Assembly: GCF_013375035.1 (NCBI RefSeq)
Contig: NZ_CP056032.1
Location: forward strand, 3,966,001 to 4,030,000
Direction of reading: 5' to 3'
DNA: 64,000 nt
Source: Spirosoma sp. KUDC1026
Lineage (GTDB): Bacteria > Bacteroidota > Bacteroidia > Cytophagales > Spirosomataceae
The position numbers were made by a program, and so were the translations under genes. The notes beneath the pieces were generated by a model. It was not told where the DNA came from. It saw nothing but the letters and a program-made list of their open reading frames with translations, and did not search any database. This document shows, in pieces, positions 34,099-42,993 of the stretch; the first letter of the stretch is position 1; each line of letters opens with the position of its first letter.

Positions 34099-35763
34099 TT
34101 ATGCGTTGACGAGCTCAGCGTTTTTTGCTAATTCGCCTTCCACAAAGCCACCCAGTTTCCGGTAGCGCTGATACAGCGTTTCGTAGATGGGCACCAGTTC
34201 CGGGCGGGGGTGGTACTCGGCGTCGAAGCCAGAACCCATCGCCTGCTGAGCCGCTTCCATTGTGGGATGCACACCTGCCGCAACGGCCGCGCACATAGCC
34301 GCCCCCAGCGCACACGCCTGATCGGCCTGCGCGACCTGAATGGGTTTGTTCAGTACGTCGGCCAGTGTTTGCATCACGAACGCCGATTTCTTGGCGACAC
34401 CCCCAATAGCGATCACTTTCTTGATGGGGACGCCTTCTTCGACAAAGCGGTCGACGATACTGCGCGAACCAAAGGCCGTGGCTTCCACCAGCGCCTTGAA
34501 CACGCGGGGGGCATCGGTACCCAGATTCAGGCCGGTAATGGCTGACTTGAGCATATGGTTGGCATCAGGTGTACGGCGGCCGTTGATCCAGTCGAGGGCA
34601 ATCAGATCGGTTGGGGTGACGGGCAACTGTTCAGCCTGTTTGGTCAGGTGCGGAATTAGTTTGGCCGCCATCGTATCAGCGGCTTCATCGCCTAGCAGTT
34701 CACGAACAGGCTTGGTAATCAGCCGGGCAAACCAGGCATAGACATCGCCAAAGGCCGACTGACCCGCTTCCAGACCCAGCATACCCGGCGCCACCGACCC
34801 ATCGACCTGCCCGCAGATACCGCGAATCAGCCGGTGACCAATTTCTTCATTGGGGGCCATCAGAATGTCGCAGGTTGAGGTACCGATGATGCGGACGAAC
34901 GCGTACGGTTCGATCTCGGCACCAATAGCACCCATATGCGCGTCGAACGCGCCCACACCTACGACTACATCCGTCGACAGTCCCAGTTTCTCCGCCCATT
35001 CCGGCGACAGCGTACCCATTGCCTGATCGGAGGTGTAGGTATCGTGAAAGAGCCGGTCGCGCTGACCAGCCAGCAGCGGATCGAGTTTGGTCAGAAATTC
35101 TTCAGACGGCAATCCGTCGAATTCGGCGTGCCAGAGGGCTTTGTGCCCTGCGGCACAACGCGACCTTTTTAAGGTCAGTGGGTTGGTATTCCCCGTCAGC
35201 ACCGCCGAAATCCAGTCGCAATGCTCGATCCACGAGAACGCTTTTTCACGAACGGCCTCATCGACGCGAATGGTACGGAGCATCTTGGCCCAGAACCATT
35301 CCGACGAGTAAATACCACCGACGTATTTGGTGTAGTCGGTATCCCAGTGGTGCGCCAGGTTATTAATTTCCTCGGCTTCGGCGTTGGCAGTATGGTCTTT
35401 CCAGAGGATAAACATCCCGTTCGGATTCTCGGCAAAGTCGGGCCGCAGCGCCAGCGGCAGGCCGGTTTCGTCGACCGGGCCGGGGGTTGACCCGGTCGTA
35501 TCGATGGAGATACCAACGACCTGCCCGCGAACCTCCGCCGGAGCCTGTGCCAGTGCGCCTTTGATTGTCGCTTCGATGCCCTCAATATAGTCGAGCGGGT
35601 GCTGCCGGAACTGCGACGTAGCCGGGTCGCAATACAGCCCCTGCTTCCAGCGGGCATACTCATGTACATGCGTACCGACCGCCTGACCGGTCTGGGTATC
35701 AACAATCAGCGCCCGGACCGAGTCGGTACCGAAATCGACGCCAATTACGTAAGGATGATTCAT
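34099..35763 (-). CDS. araB: Ribulokinase (FGGY family)
   Basis: A 554-residue FGGY carbohydrate kinase phosphorylating L-ribulose. The first phosphate-binding motif GVDFGTDSVRALIVD, the SIDTTGSTPGPVDE block, and the second-domain FGGY region VKALVEATAFGSRSIVDR / KVIAIGGVAKKS are present. Length and order of motifs match bacterial AraB rather than glycerol or xylulose kinase (whose lengths are near 500). It follows araR and precedes araA in the same operon. Confidence 0.96.
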   Translation of the reverse strand: MNHPYVIGVDFGTDSVRALIVDTQTGQAVGTHVHEYARWKQGLYCDPATSQFRQHPLDYIEGIEATIKGALAQAPAEVRGQVVGISIDTTGSTPGPVDETGLPLALRPDFAENPNGMFILWKDHTANAEAEEINNLAHHWDTDYTKYVGGIYSSEWFWAKMLRTIRVDEAVREKAFSWIEHCDWISAVLTGNTNPLTLKRSRCAAGHKALWHAEFDGLPSEEFLTKLDPLLAGQRDRLFHDTYTSDQAMGTLSPEWAEKLGLSTDVVVGVGAFDAHMGAIGAEIEPYAFVRIIGTSTCDILMAPNEEIGHRLIRGICGQVDGSVAPGMLGLEAGQSAFGDVYAWFARLITKPVRELLGDEAADTMAAKLIPHLTKQAEQLPVTPTDLIALDWINGRRTPDANHMLKSAITGLNLGTDAPRVFKALVEATAFGSRSIVDRFVEEGVPIKKVIAIGGVAKKSAFVMQTLADVLNKPIQVAQADQACALGAAMCAAVAAGVHPTMEAAQQAMGSGFDAEYHPRPELVPIYETLYQRYRKLGGFVEGELAKNAELVNA

Positions 35764-35868
35764 GGAGTGACCAGAATTTTAATGAAGATCAGTGAGCATT
35801 GGTCTAACCGAGTTGCTGCGTAGCCGTGTGCAATCAGGTCTCCCGGTTCAATGAGTTGATTGGTTTAG

Positions 35869-36576
35869 TTACAAAGAGAAGTTGGTAAATTCAGGCAAAA
35901 ACGCCTGATAGCCACTTAGATAACGCTGAAATTTCTGTTGATCTAGTCTGTAGAGCTGTGCCTTCTTCGTAGCCGAACTCTGGTCTTTCTCGCCCGTTGC
36001 GATCAGTAATTCAGTTCCCAGAATCTTACGACTGAAATTTCGCCGATCTAGCTTGATGTCGTAGATCGCTTCGTAGAGTTTTTGCAATTGAGGCACCGTA
36101 AATTTTTCGGGTAAAAGCTCAAAGCCTATTGGGTAAAGGGAGGCTTTGTAACGCAACTGACGAAGGGCAGCTTCAACCATGTGGTCGTGATCGAAAATGA
36201 GGTCCGGTTTGTTGGTCAGGGCGATCCACGATGCATTGTGTTCCTTCAGCGTTACGGGATCCTGATCGTTTATATTCACGAGGGAATAGTACACCACCGA
36301 GATAGTCCGCTCAACGGGATCCCGGCTGACCGTACCGAACGTTTGAAGCTGCTCCAGATAATTGTTGCGCAGGCCCGTCAGTTTAAACAGCACCCGCGTG
36401 GCTGCGTCTTCCAGATTCTCTTCAGCATCAAGAAACCCGCCCATCAGCGACCACTTGCCGGACTCGGGTTCAAAGTTTCGCTTGATGAGCAACAGCTTCA
36501 GCGACTCCCCATCAAATCCGAAGATGATGCAGTCCAGCGCAACCAGTATTCGGCTATCGTGGGAATAACTTTGCAT
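35869..36576 (-). CDS. araR: Nudix-related arabinose regulator, AraR (NrtR-like)
   Basis: A 235-residue protein with an N-terminal Nudix fold and a C-terminal winged helix (LPEKFTVPQLQKLYEAIYDI, NFSRKILGTELL). The Nudix box (GGFLDAEENLEDAATRVLFKL) lacks the REXXEE catalytic core: the Glu pair is replaced by VLFKL, as expected for a ligand-sensing regulator rather than a hydrolase. Bacteroidota use Nudix-type AraR to control arabinose genes, and this gene lies 105 bp upstream of araB, head of the operon. A paired inverted motif just upstream (36593-36633) may be its own operator. Confidence 0.9.
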   Translation of the reverse strand: MQSYSHDSRILVALDCIIFGFDGESLKLLLIKRNFEPESGKWSLMGGFLDAEENLEDAATRVLFKLTGLRNNYLEQLQTFGTVSRDPVERTISVVYYSLVNINDQDPVTLKEHNASWIALTNKPDLIFDHDHMVEAALRQLRYKASLYPIGFELLPEKFTVPQLQKLYEAIYDIKLDRRNFSRKILGTELLIATGEKDQSSATKKAQLYRLDQQKFQRYLSGYQAFLPEFTNFSL

Positions 36577-36592
36577 AGTCAGTAAGCCTGGA

Positions 36593-36633
36593 TTGTGTAC
36601 AAATTACATGATTTATGTGTTAAATGTACACAA
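36593..36633. promoter_or_regulatory. Candidate AraR operator upstream of araR
   Basis: TTGTGTACAA and ATGTACACAA form an inverted pair with centres about 31 bp, three helical turns, apart. They lie about 17 bp above the araR ATG. Similar TTGTnnACAA elements occur upstream of SusC at 28171. Confidence 0.55.
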
Positions 36634-36754
36634 ATCTCTGACGAGCCAAAGCCAGCGGGTTTGACGATCTACTTTTGCCGATCAGAAAACTAACGAAATT
36701 TTTGGTCAGTTTTTCGTTATTAGGTTTTTCACTACGTCACCGTTCAAGATTTAA

Positions 36755-38866
36755 TTACCTGGTAATCAGATCCAATTCAGCATATCCAACCGCGTTATCA
36801 TCCTGCGTGTTACGTACGGCCCGTAAGCGTACGTAACGCGCTTTTACCGGTTTGAATGTCTTTACCTGCCACAGAGGATTGTTTTTGATGTTGGCGAACT
36901 CGCCGGTATCTACTACGTTCCACTGCTGGTTATCCGGCGACACAGCAAACTCATAGCTGGTAATGATACCACTTGTCCGGCCCTGACCGGGTAAGTATTT
37001 AAACCCAGTTAAATTTTCCTCTTTGCCTAAATCAATAACCAGGTCTACTGGCAGTTTCTGGTTCTGCGGTTGGTACCAGGCGGAAGCTGGGTTGCCGTCA
37101 ATTACAGCGCTTGCTTGCTCATCCGTGCTACTGATAATTTTCCACTTAGTGTGGTCAATGTCGTATTTTTCCCGGACGACCGTACTGCTTTTGCCCGATG
37201 CAGCGTCGTAAGCGACAGCCTGCACATCCACTTTGCCAGCCGTTGTGATTGGCCCTGCGTACCGTTGAGAATTTTTCGTGGGTACGCTACCGTCCAGCGT
37301 GTAATAGACGACGGATTCCTTGTCGGCGGGTTTGATCAGTACGTCCCCCTTTTTGTTGCGGGTGATGGTTGGCGCAATGAGTACCTGGGGCGCATTGTAG
37401 ACGCTTACATTGGCAATCACCGGATTGCTTTTAGCATCAGTTATCGTAAACCGAAGCTGTGTCGCCGTGACAGTAGGGAGAATCAGGATTCGTTTGTAAC
37501 CGATGGTTGTTTGCTTAGCCAGCTCTTTCCAGTCTCCATTGACCAGAGCCTCCACCGTAAAAGCTTTTACACGCTGTCCCAGGCGAATGTATTCCTGCGC
37601 CAAGACGCGGTTGAAGGTCGTAGGTTTGCCGAAATCAATAGTCAGGGATGCCGTTTTTACCTGATCGTCGGTGGTCCAGTACGTATTCTTATCACCGTCC
37701 AGTGCTTTGTCCGCCCCAAACTCCCTGGCATTTCCCCGGACGTTCGACGCGCTCACCTGCTTTTTGGCAGCCAGATCTACCGCAAAGGCTTCTTTTACGG
37801 CTTTGGCCAGCCCGACTGCGGCTTTTTCATCGGTTTCGTGGATGAGTCCCCGCCGGTCAATGGGGAAATTAAGCAGCAGTGTCCCGTTCCGCCCGAATGA
37901 GCTGTAATAGGTGGTCAGTAACTGAGGCAGTGTTTTTACCCGGCTGTCTTCGTATTCGTGGTAGAACCAGCCCGGCCGGATCGACGTGTTCACTTCGCCC
38001 GGTACCCAGGCATTGCCGTTTTCCACACCATGACGTAACATGTCCTCAGGGACATCGCCCGTAGCGTTCAGCAAACTCCAGTTGGTTTCGCCAACGTAGC
38101 CTTCTTCGGTACCTACCCAACGTAGATCGCCCCGTTCTCCACCATCATTCCAGATGACGATGTTCGGCTGTAGCTGGCGAATGAGCTTGTACGTGTTTTT
38201 CCAGTCGTAGTAGGTAGTGCGATCAATCTTTCGGGTTTCCCGGGCACCACCGTAATAACCCGAACCGCCGTTGGCGCCATCAAACCAGATCTCGAAAATA
38301 TCGCCGTAATTGGTCAGTAACTCCGTCAGCTGATTTCTGAAATACGTGATGTACTCCGGACGACCATACCCCGCGTAGTTTCGATCCCAGGGCGATAAAT
38401 AGATACCTAATTTGAGACCGTATTCCTTGCAGGCATTGGCCAAATCACGAATAATGTCTCCTTTGCCGTTTTTCCAGGGCGAGTTTTTAACCGAATACTC
38501 CGTGTACTTCGACGGCCACAAGCAGAACCCGGAATGGTGTTTTGCCGTCACAATAATTCCTTTCATCCCCGCTTCTTTGCAGACCCGTGCCCACTGGCGG
38601 CAATCGAGTTTGTCCGGGTTAAAAATCTTGGGATCATCATCGCCATAGCCCCATTCCTGGTCGGTAAACGTATTGGTCGAGAAATGGACAAAGGCATAGT
38701 ACTCCATCTCCTGCCACCGCATCTGATTTTCATTGGGCACGGGTCCAAAAGGCTTGGGGGGCGTTACCTGGGCTTGTACGGTATTGATCAAACATACGAG
38801 AAGCGCGAGCGCGACTACAAGTTGTCTGTTCAGTACATGAGTGACGGTTGTACAATTGACTTTCAT
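36755..38866 (-). CDS. GH29 alpha-L-fucosidase with F5/8-type (CBM32) domains
   Basis: A secreted multidomain protein of about 703 residues. The barrel (MEYYAFVHFSTNTFTDQEWGYGD, AKHHSGFCLWPSKYTEYS, IFEIWFDGANGG with the nucleophile Asp) is GH29, in the subfamily B style. After about residue 400 comes a first F5/8C-like module (ADKALDGDKNTYWTTDD), a chitobiase-C-type segment (YYTLDGSVPTKNSQRYAGP), and a second F5/8C module (DGNPASAWYQPQNQ). The track-long frame begins at a GTG (38962), but the ATG at 38866 leads into a good signal peptide ending TVQAQ and is preferred. It may act on alpha-1,3/1,4-linked fucose. It lies next to araR, with its stop 179 bp from the araR start. Confidence 0.92.
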   Translation of the reverse strand: MKVNCTTVTHVLNRQLVVALALLVCLINTVQAQVTPPKPFGPVPNENQMRWQEMEYYAFVHFSTNTFTDQEWGYGDDDPKIFNPDKLDCRQWARVCKEAGMKGIIVTAKHHSGFCLWPSKYTEYSVKNSPWKNGKGDIIRDLANACKEYGLKLGIYLSPWDRNYAGYGRPEYITYFRNQLTELLTNYGDIFEIWFDGANGGSGYYGGARETRKIDRTTYYDWKNTYKLIRQLQPNIVIWNDGGERGDLRWVGTEEGYVGETNWSLLNATGDVPEDMLRHGVENGNAWVPGEVNTSIRPGWFYHEYEDSRVKTLPQLLTTYYSSFGRNGTLLLNFPIDRRGLIHETDEKAAVGLAKAVKEAFAVDLAAKKQVSASNVRGNAREFGADKALDGDKNTYWTTDDQVKTASLTIDFGKPTTFNRVLAQEYIRLGQRVKAFTVEALVNGDWKELAKQTTIGYKRILILPTVTATQLRFTITDAKSNPVIANVSVYNAPQVLIAPTITRNKKGDVLIKPADKESVVYYTLDGSVPTKNSQRYAGPITTAGKVDVQAVAYDAASGKSSTVVREKYDIDHTKWKIISSTDEQASAVIDGNPASAWYQPQNQKLPVDLVIDLGKEENLTGFKYLPGQGRTSGIITSYEFAVSPDNQQWNVVDTGEFANIKNNPLWQVKTFKPVKARYVRLRAVRNTQDDNAVGYAELDLITR

Positions 38867-39172
38867 GGCGATTTTCGTCAGATCAGAATGTAAACAGGCG
38901 AGCCGATCAGGACGTTTTTTCAGAAGGACCAACGCCAAAGTTACGGAGGGCTCGACGTTCACAAGCTCAAATTGCTGTGTTTATAATCCCGTAAACTTGA
39001 TTTAGCGGTGATTTGAGTACTTCTAGGGTTGTAAATAAGTGAAACAAGTCGATTTCCCGGTTTAGTAGTCTGTAGGCAACACGGTTATCTGAATGGGTTT
39101 AATGTCGCAGCTTAAACTTTCTTAATAGTAATTTAAGGTCTTACTTATTCCCGCTCCTTACCTTTCCTGCTC
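38867..39172. other. Divergent intergenic region
   Basis: About 306 bp between the GH29 start and the plus-strand protein at 39173. It must hold promoters in both directions. I see no coding frame worth calling and no clear palindrome. Confidence 0.6.
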
Positions 39173-39814
39173 ATGAACTGGCTAAGAAGCTATCGATACA
39201 CATTTATAGGACTCTTCTGGACGCTTACACTTGCCGCACAGCCTACACAGTCGGTGTCGGGACGGGTTTTGGGCTATCTAGCAAACCAGGTTGGGGACTA
39301 CGATGGTCTGCGGCTTCGCACAACCGCCGGGGTTACGCTGCTCCGTTTCCCGCCCCACACGGCCGCTCAGGTACTGAAGCTGGCGCCCGTCGGGCAAACA
39401 GTGCTGGCTACGGGAATCAGGCATGTTCCACCGCTGGCACGGACATCTGATGGGCAGGAAGCAGCTACCGAGTACCGGCTGATAAGCCTGGTTAACCAAA
39501 CCAGGAAAACCAGTTTGCAGATCGCCGATCTTCCTCCGCCCCCGCCCGCACAGGGGAAATTGGTAGAAGCCGAAGGTCCACTAACCGGCGAGCTCCGCGA
39601 TGAAGCCGGTCGCTTGTCGGCGCTCGTTACCGACCGGTATGTGATTGACCTGAAACCCCATCAGCGTGAATCCATTCAGGCCTTACTGGAGGGAGTTCGT
39701 CGGCTGGGTGTGGCGGGGTATGAGCGAACGGCGATGGGGTTCGTTAACACAACGGGGCGGAAGCTGATTCACCCAACAGCACTAACGATTAACGGACAAA
39801 CTTTTGTGTTGTAA
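39173..39814 (+). CDS. Secreted protein of unknown function, two-component operon member
   Basis: A 213-residue protein with a signal peptide (LTLAAQPTQ). It has a repeated small beta-rich unit, the first being YDGLRLRTTAGVTLLRFPPHTAAQVLKL. The unit resembles part of the broken gene at 45479-46209 (GLIMSDQTVVKVPPHVAGQLATL), so both belong to the same unnamed family, possibly OB-like. Proline-rich DLPPPPPAQ separates the halves. The stop TAA abuts the ATG of the response regulator, pointing to co-translation with the two-component system; it may be its periplasmic accessory (inference). Confidence 0.75.
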   Translation: MNWLRSYRYTFIGLFWTLTLAAQPTQSVSGRVLGYLANQVGDYDGLRLRTTAGVTLLRFPPHTAAQVLKLAPVGQTVLATGIRHVPPLARTSDGQEAATEYRLISLVNQTRKTSLQIADLPPPPPAQGKLVEAEGPLTGELRDEAGRLSALVTDRYVIDLKPHQRESIQALLEGVRRLGVAGYERTAMGFVNTTGRKLIHPTALTINGQTFVL

Positions 39815-40498
39815 ATGCGAATACTATTAATCGACGACGAAGAGAAGCTGGCACTGCACCTGCAAAAAGGCTTGAATCAGGCCGGTTATTCAGTCGACGT
39901 GGCTCTGTCGGGCACCGCCGGACTGGAACAGGCAGCGCTGGGTACCCACGATTTAATTCTGCTCGATTTGATGTTGCCTGGCACGACTGGTTTTGACCTG
40001 TTGCGAAACCTCCGTGACTTCGGTATTGACACACCCGTGATGATCCTCAGCGCACTCAACCAGTCGCAGCACGTTGTGCGGGGTCTCGATTTAGGAGCCG
40101 TCGATTACCTGCGTAAACCGTTTGAGCTTGACGAACTGCTGGCTCGCATCCGGACTGTGCAGCGGGGGCAAGCCGGGAGCCGTCTGCCCGTCTGGCGCGT
40201 AGCCGACCTGACCATGGACCTCGCCACTCGTGAAGTGAGTCGGGCCGGTAAAACGATCACCCTCACGCCCCGCGAATATCAGTTGCTGGAGCAGTTCATG
40301 CGTCAGCCCGGGCGGGTATTGTCCAAGGCGCAGCTAACCGAGAAAGTCTGGGATTCAGACTTCGACCGGGGTAGTAATGTAGTGGAGGTCCACATGCATC
40401 AGCTGCGCAAAAAAATTGATAAAGGGTTCGACGCGCCCTTACTCGAAACAGTGGTGGGCGTGGGCTACCGGCTGCGCGGTACGCTGACCAACGCTTAA
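39815..40498 (+). CDS. OmpR/PhoB-family response regulator
   Basis: A 227-residue regulator. The receiver domain holds the acidic pair in LLIDDEEKL, phospho-acceptor Asp in LILLDLMLPG and Lys in YLRKPFELDEL. The C-terminal winged helix shows TLTPREYQLLEQFMRQPGRVLSKAQL and the recognition helix region VVEVHMHQLRKKID. The start codon directly follows the stop of the upstream secreted-protein gene. The cognate sensor kinase gene begins 19 bp downstream. Its target genes are not evident, though the MFS and paralogue region at 44-46 kb is a candidate. Confidence 0.95.
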   Translation: MRILLIDDEEKLALHLQKGLNQAGYSVDVALSGTAGLEQAALGTHDLILLDLMLPGTTGFDLLRNLRDFGIDTPVMILSALNQSQHVVRGLDLGAVDYLRKPFELDELLARIRTVQRGQAGSRLPVWRVADLTMDLATREVSRAGKTITLTPREYQLLEQFMRQPGRVLSKAQLTEKVWDSDFDRGSNVVEVHMHQLRKKIDKGFDAPLLETVVGVGYRLRGTLTNA

Positions 40499-40516
40499 TC
40501 CGGCCGATCGATACTC

Positions 40517-41884
40517 ATGATGACCGCCTTACGTCCGGCCCGGAGCATTCGGTTTAAAATCGGGCTGGTTTTCGGTGCTACGTTTTTTCTGGGGTTTACC
40601 GGGGCCGCCGGATACCTCTTCAGCCGGGTGCGCACGGTACTGATTGATCAGGATAACCGCACGCTGACCGACCGGGCAAGCCGGCTTTCAGAGCGTACGT
40701 CGGTCTATCCACTGGTGATTCCCCTACCCGACCGGGGTGAGGTTATGGCCTTGTGGTTTGCCAGCGGTACATTCCGCAAACGTCTCTACAAGTCCCCACA
40801 TTTCCCCGCGGATTCATCGTATTTGACGGCAAAAAGCGCGGTAGAAATCGACACGTTTCGACTAACAAAATTCGTGCGGGCAGCCGACGACGGATACGGC
40901 AAACTTATTACGGTAGTCGGGCACAGCAGTCGCCCCCTACATCGAGAATTGCGTAGTATAGTCGTGTTGCTATTGCTAACGTTATTGGGTAGCATCGTCG
41001 TATCGGGACTGAGCGCCTGGTGGCTGAGTGGCTGGTTGTTACGTCCGCTGCAATCGATCATTACCTCGGCACAATCAGTCAGTCGCGCCGAACAGACGAC
41101 ACCCATTCCGATTCCTGATTCCGGCGATGAGTTACAGGAGCTGGCCGAAACCATCAACCAGATGCTGGCCCGAATCGGGCAGGCAGTCGAAACGCAGCAT
41201 ACCTTTTTTGCCGCTGCCTCGCACGAGCTCCGAACGCCCCTGAGCATTCTTCGAACGGAAATCGAAGTCGCCCAGCACGAAGCCATTAACGATCGCGAGC
41301 GAGGATTTCTCCACAGCCAGCTCAATGAATTACGTCGACTCAGCCGACTGGTCGACGACCTGCTGGCGATGAGTCAGCTGCGGGCGGGGACCCTGCAATT
41401 ACGCACCGAACCCATTGACCTTGACGACCTGACGCTCCATCTGGTCGAACGCTACCAACGAGCCATCAACGAGCGCGAATTGTATTTATCCATCTCACTC
41501 GATGAAACCGCCGATCAGCTAGCCGTTCGGGCCGATCTCGACAAGCTGACGAACGTACTGTTGAATCTGCTTGATAACGCCGTCAAATACGCTACCCCGG
41601 CCACCCAGCTCGACTTGGCGTTGAACAGGGAGAATACCCAAATCACCTGGTCATTAACGAATCAGACGACCGCCCCGCTCCCCGACCCTGATCGGCTAAG
41701 CCGCGAATTTTACCAGGCCGATCCCCAGCATGACGGATATGGGTTAGGCCTGTGGATTAGTCATCAGGTTATGCGACTGATGGGCGGCACGCTCCAGGTA
41801 TCCGGAACCGGTGGAAAATTCAGGACCGAACTCCGGCTACCAATAAATGAGGGAAGCCCGTCAGACGGACTTCCCTCGAACTAA
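40517..41884 (+). CDS. Membrane sensor histidine kinase
   Basis: A 455-residue kinase with an N-terminal membrane segment (FGATFFLGFTGAAGYLF), a periplasmic sensor of about 110 residues, a second segment (IVVLLLLTLLGSIVVSGLSAW), HAMP, then HisKA with the phospho-His in SHELRTPLSIL, and HATPase with N box TNVLLNLLDNAVKYA and G box GYGLGLWISHQVMRLMGG. It pairs with the OmpR-type regulator immediately upstream. The signal is unknown. The 3' end of the gene overlaps a hairpin (41849-41877) that encodes its last codons. Confidence 0.95.
   Translation: MMTALRPARSIRFKIGLVFGATFFLGFTGAAGYLFSRVRTVLIDQDNRTLTDRASRLSERTSVYPLVIPLPDRGEVMALWFASGTFRKRLYKSPHFPADSSYLTAKSAVEIDTFRLTKFVRAADDGYGKLITVVGHSSRPLHRELRSIVVLLLLTLLGSIVVSGLSAWWLSGWLLRPLQSIITSAQSVSRAEQTTPIPIPDSGDELQELAETINQMLARIGQAVETQHTFFAAASHELRTPLSILRTEIEVAQHEAINDRERGFLHSQLNELRRLSRLVDDLLAMSQLRAGTLQLRTEPIDLDDLTLHLVERYQRAINERELYLSISLDETADQLAVRADLDKLTNVLLNLLDNAVKYATPATQLDLALNRENTQITWSLTNQTTAPLPDPDRLSREFYQADPQHDGYGLGLWISHQVMRLMGGTLQVSGTGGKFRTELRLPINEGSPSDGLPSN
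41849..41877 (+). terminator. Hairpin overlapping the histidine kinase stop
   Basis: GAGGGAAG and CTTCCCTC pair across CCGTCAGACGG, itself self-pairing. The sequence also encodes the final residues of the kinase, which ends just before an AT-rich tail. It lies between convergent genes. Confidence 0.7.
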
Positions 41885-41904
41885 TAATAAACGATCGGTT
41901 GGAA

Positions 41905-42912
41905 TTAATTGCGGGCTTCGGCCATCAGCAACTCACCGGTTGATGTCAAGCGAACCTTGTATAGTTGCTTACCAACTGCGACATCAAGCATGTATTCGCC
42001 CGTAGTGCCGGTTGGCGGGGTGTTTAGCTCGACCGCCAGGAAGGTGTAACCGCTGAAATTCGATTGCAAATAAGACCCAACAGCTGACGGGAGCTTGCTG
42101 CTGTCCAGGATGAACGACCGGTTAGCTGACGCTGGCGGAGCTGGTGGCGTTGCGGTACCTGAGCCGGGAGCCGTGGCCGTTCCCGATACAGGTGCCTTCG
42201 GCACGGGTGGTGCGGGCGGAGCCGGGGCAGTCGCCGTGCCCGAAACGGGAGCGGTTGCCGTACCTGACACGGGGGCCGTAGCCGTTCCCGATACAGGAGC
42301 GCCCGGACCGGCAGGGGGCGTTGGCGTAACGGTTGCCCCGCTCGCGCTCAGGTGCAGCGTTGTTGGCTGGTTGTTGCTAAAGAGTTTTACGTCGTATTGC
42401 GCCACACCGTCGTGAACGTGAAGCTCAGTCCAGCCGTAGGTGTACGATCCATACGTACTGCTGCTGATCACGCTGGCCACCGCAGTTGGTAGTTCAGACC
42501 GCGTTACGTAGCTAACCGCGTGATCACCTGCGGGTGCAGGTGGGGGCGTTGGGCCACCCTGGGGTCCGGTGGGTTTAGCTACCAGCGCGTTGTTGGCGTC
42601 AAAATCCAGGTCAACCAGCGTTCCATTCTGAAGAAACTTAACCTTTGTCCCCTCAAACGTTGTCGTACCGGGCTGGCGCTTGCGGTCTACTTTCAGCAGT
42701 GAATAACCGGCATACTTCTGATCCAGATACCTTTTTACGCCAGATGGCAATGTCGACGCAGGCAGTGGAGAAATCAGCGTAATAGCCTGCGCTGACGAGC
42801 CGACACGAGCGTTAGCTACCGAAAGCTGATCGGGACCAATTGTACCATTTTTACTGCAACTTGCCATCAACACAATAGATAGTACAGAGGCCGTTAGAAT
42901 TATTTTTTTCAT
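41905..42912 (-). CDS. Lipoprotein with three PepSY-like repeats and a variable linker
   Basis: A 335-residue lipoprotein (lipobox in LMASCSKNG). Three PepSY-like units are visible: the first around LPSGVKRYLDQKYAGYSLLKVDRK, the second around LPTAVASVISSSTYGSYTYGW, the third around LPSAVGSYLQSNFSGYTFLAVEL. Such repeats occur in secreted proteins of Bacteroidota without a settled function. Between the second and third is a low-complexity linker rich in Gly, Pro, Ala, Thr and Val made of APVSGTAT-like repeats, encoded by a minisatellite at 42149-42303. The gene is convergent with the histidine kinase gene. Confidence 0.8.
   Translation of the reverse strand: MKKIILTASVLSIVLMASCSKNGTIGPDQLSVANARVGSSAQAITLISPLPASTLPSGVKRYLDQKYAGYSLLKVDRKRQPGTTTFEGTKVKFLQNGTLVDLDFDANNALVAKPTGPQGGPTPPPAPAGDHAVSYVTRSELPTAVASVISSSTYGSYTYGWTELHVHDGVAQYDVKLFSNNQPTTLHLSASGATVTPTPPAGPGAPVSGTATAPVSGTATAPVSGTATAPAPPAPPVPKAPVSGTATAPGSGTATPPAPPASANRSFILDSSKLPSAVGSYLQSNFSGYTFLAVELNTPPTGTTGEYMLDVAVGKQLYKVRLTSTGELLMAEARN
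42149..42303. repeat. Coding minisatellite, 21-24 bp units
   Basis: Imperfect tandem units such as GCCGTTCCCGATACAGGTGC, GCCGTGCCCGAAACGGGAGC and GCCGTACCTGACACGGGGGC encode APVSGTAT repeats of the lipoprotein at 41905-42912. Copy number is likely to vary between strains. Confidence 0.8.
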
Positions 42913-42993
42913 TGGATTTGTTTGTTTAATAATCCAAAAATGCCAGCCTGATATGAAGAAAGGCTTAAGAAAAAATTAATTCATCCACAGGCG

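Noticed and set aside
39815..41884. Hybrid two-component regulator of the glycan locus
   Set aside because: The pair is a classical OmpR regulator and kinase, and lies beyond the araR and GH29 genes on the other strand.
42149..42303. CRISPR-like array
   Set aside because: Units are tandem without spacers and are translated as protein repeats.
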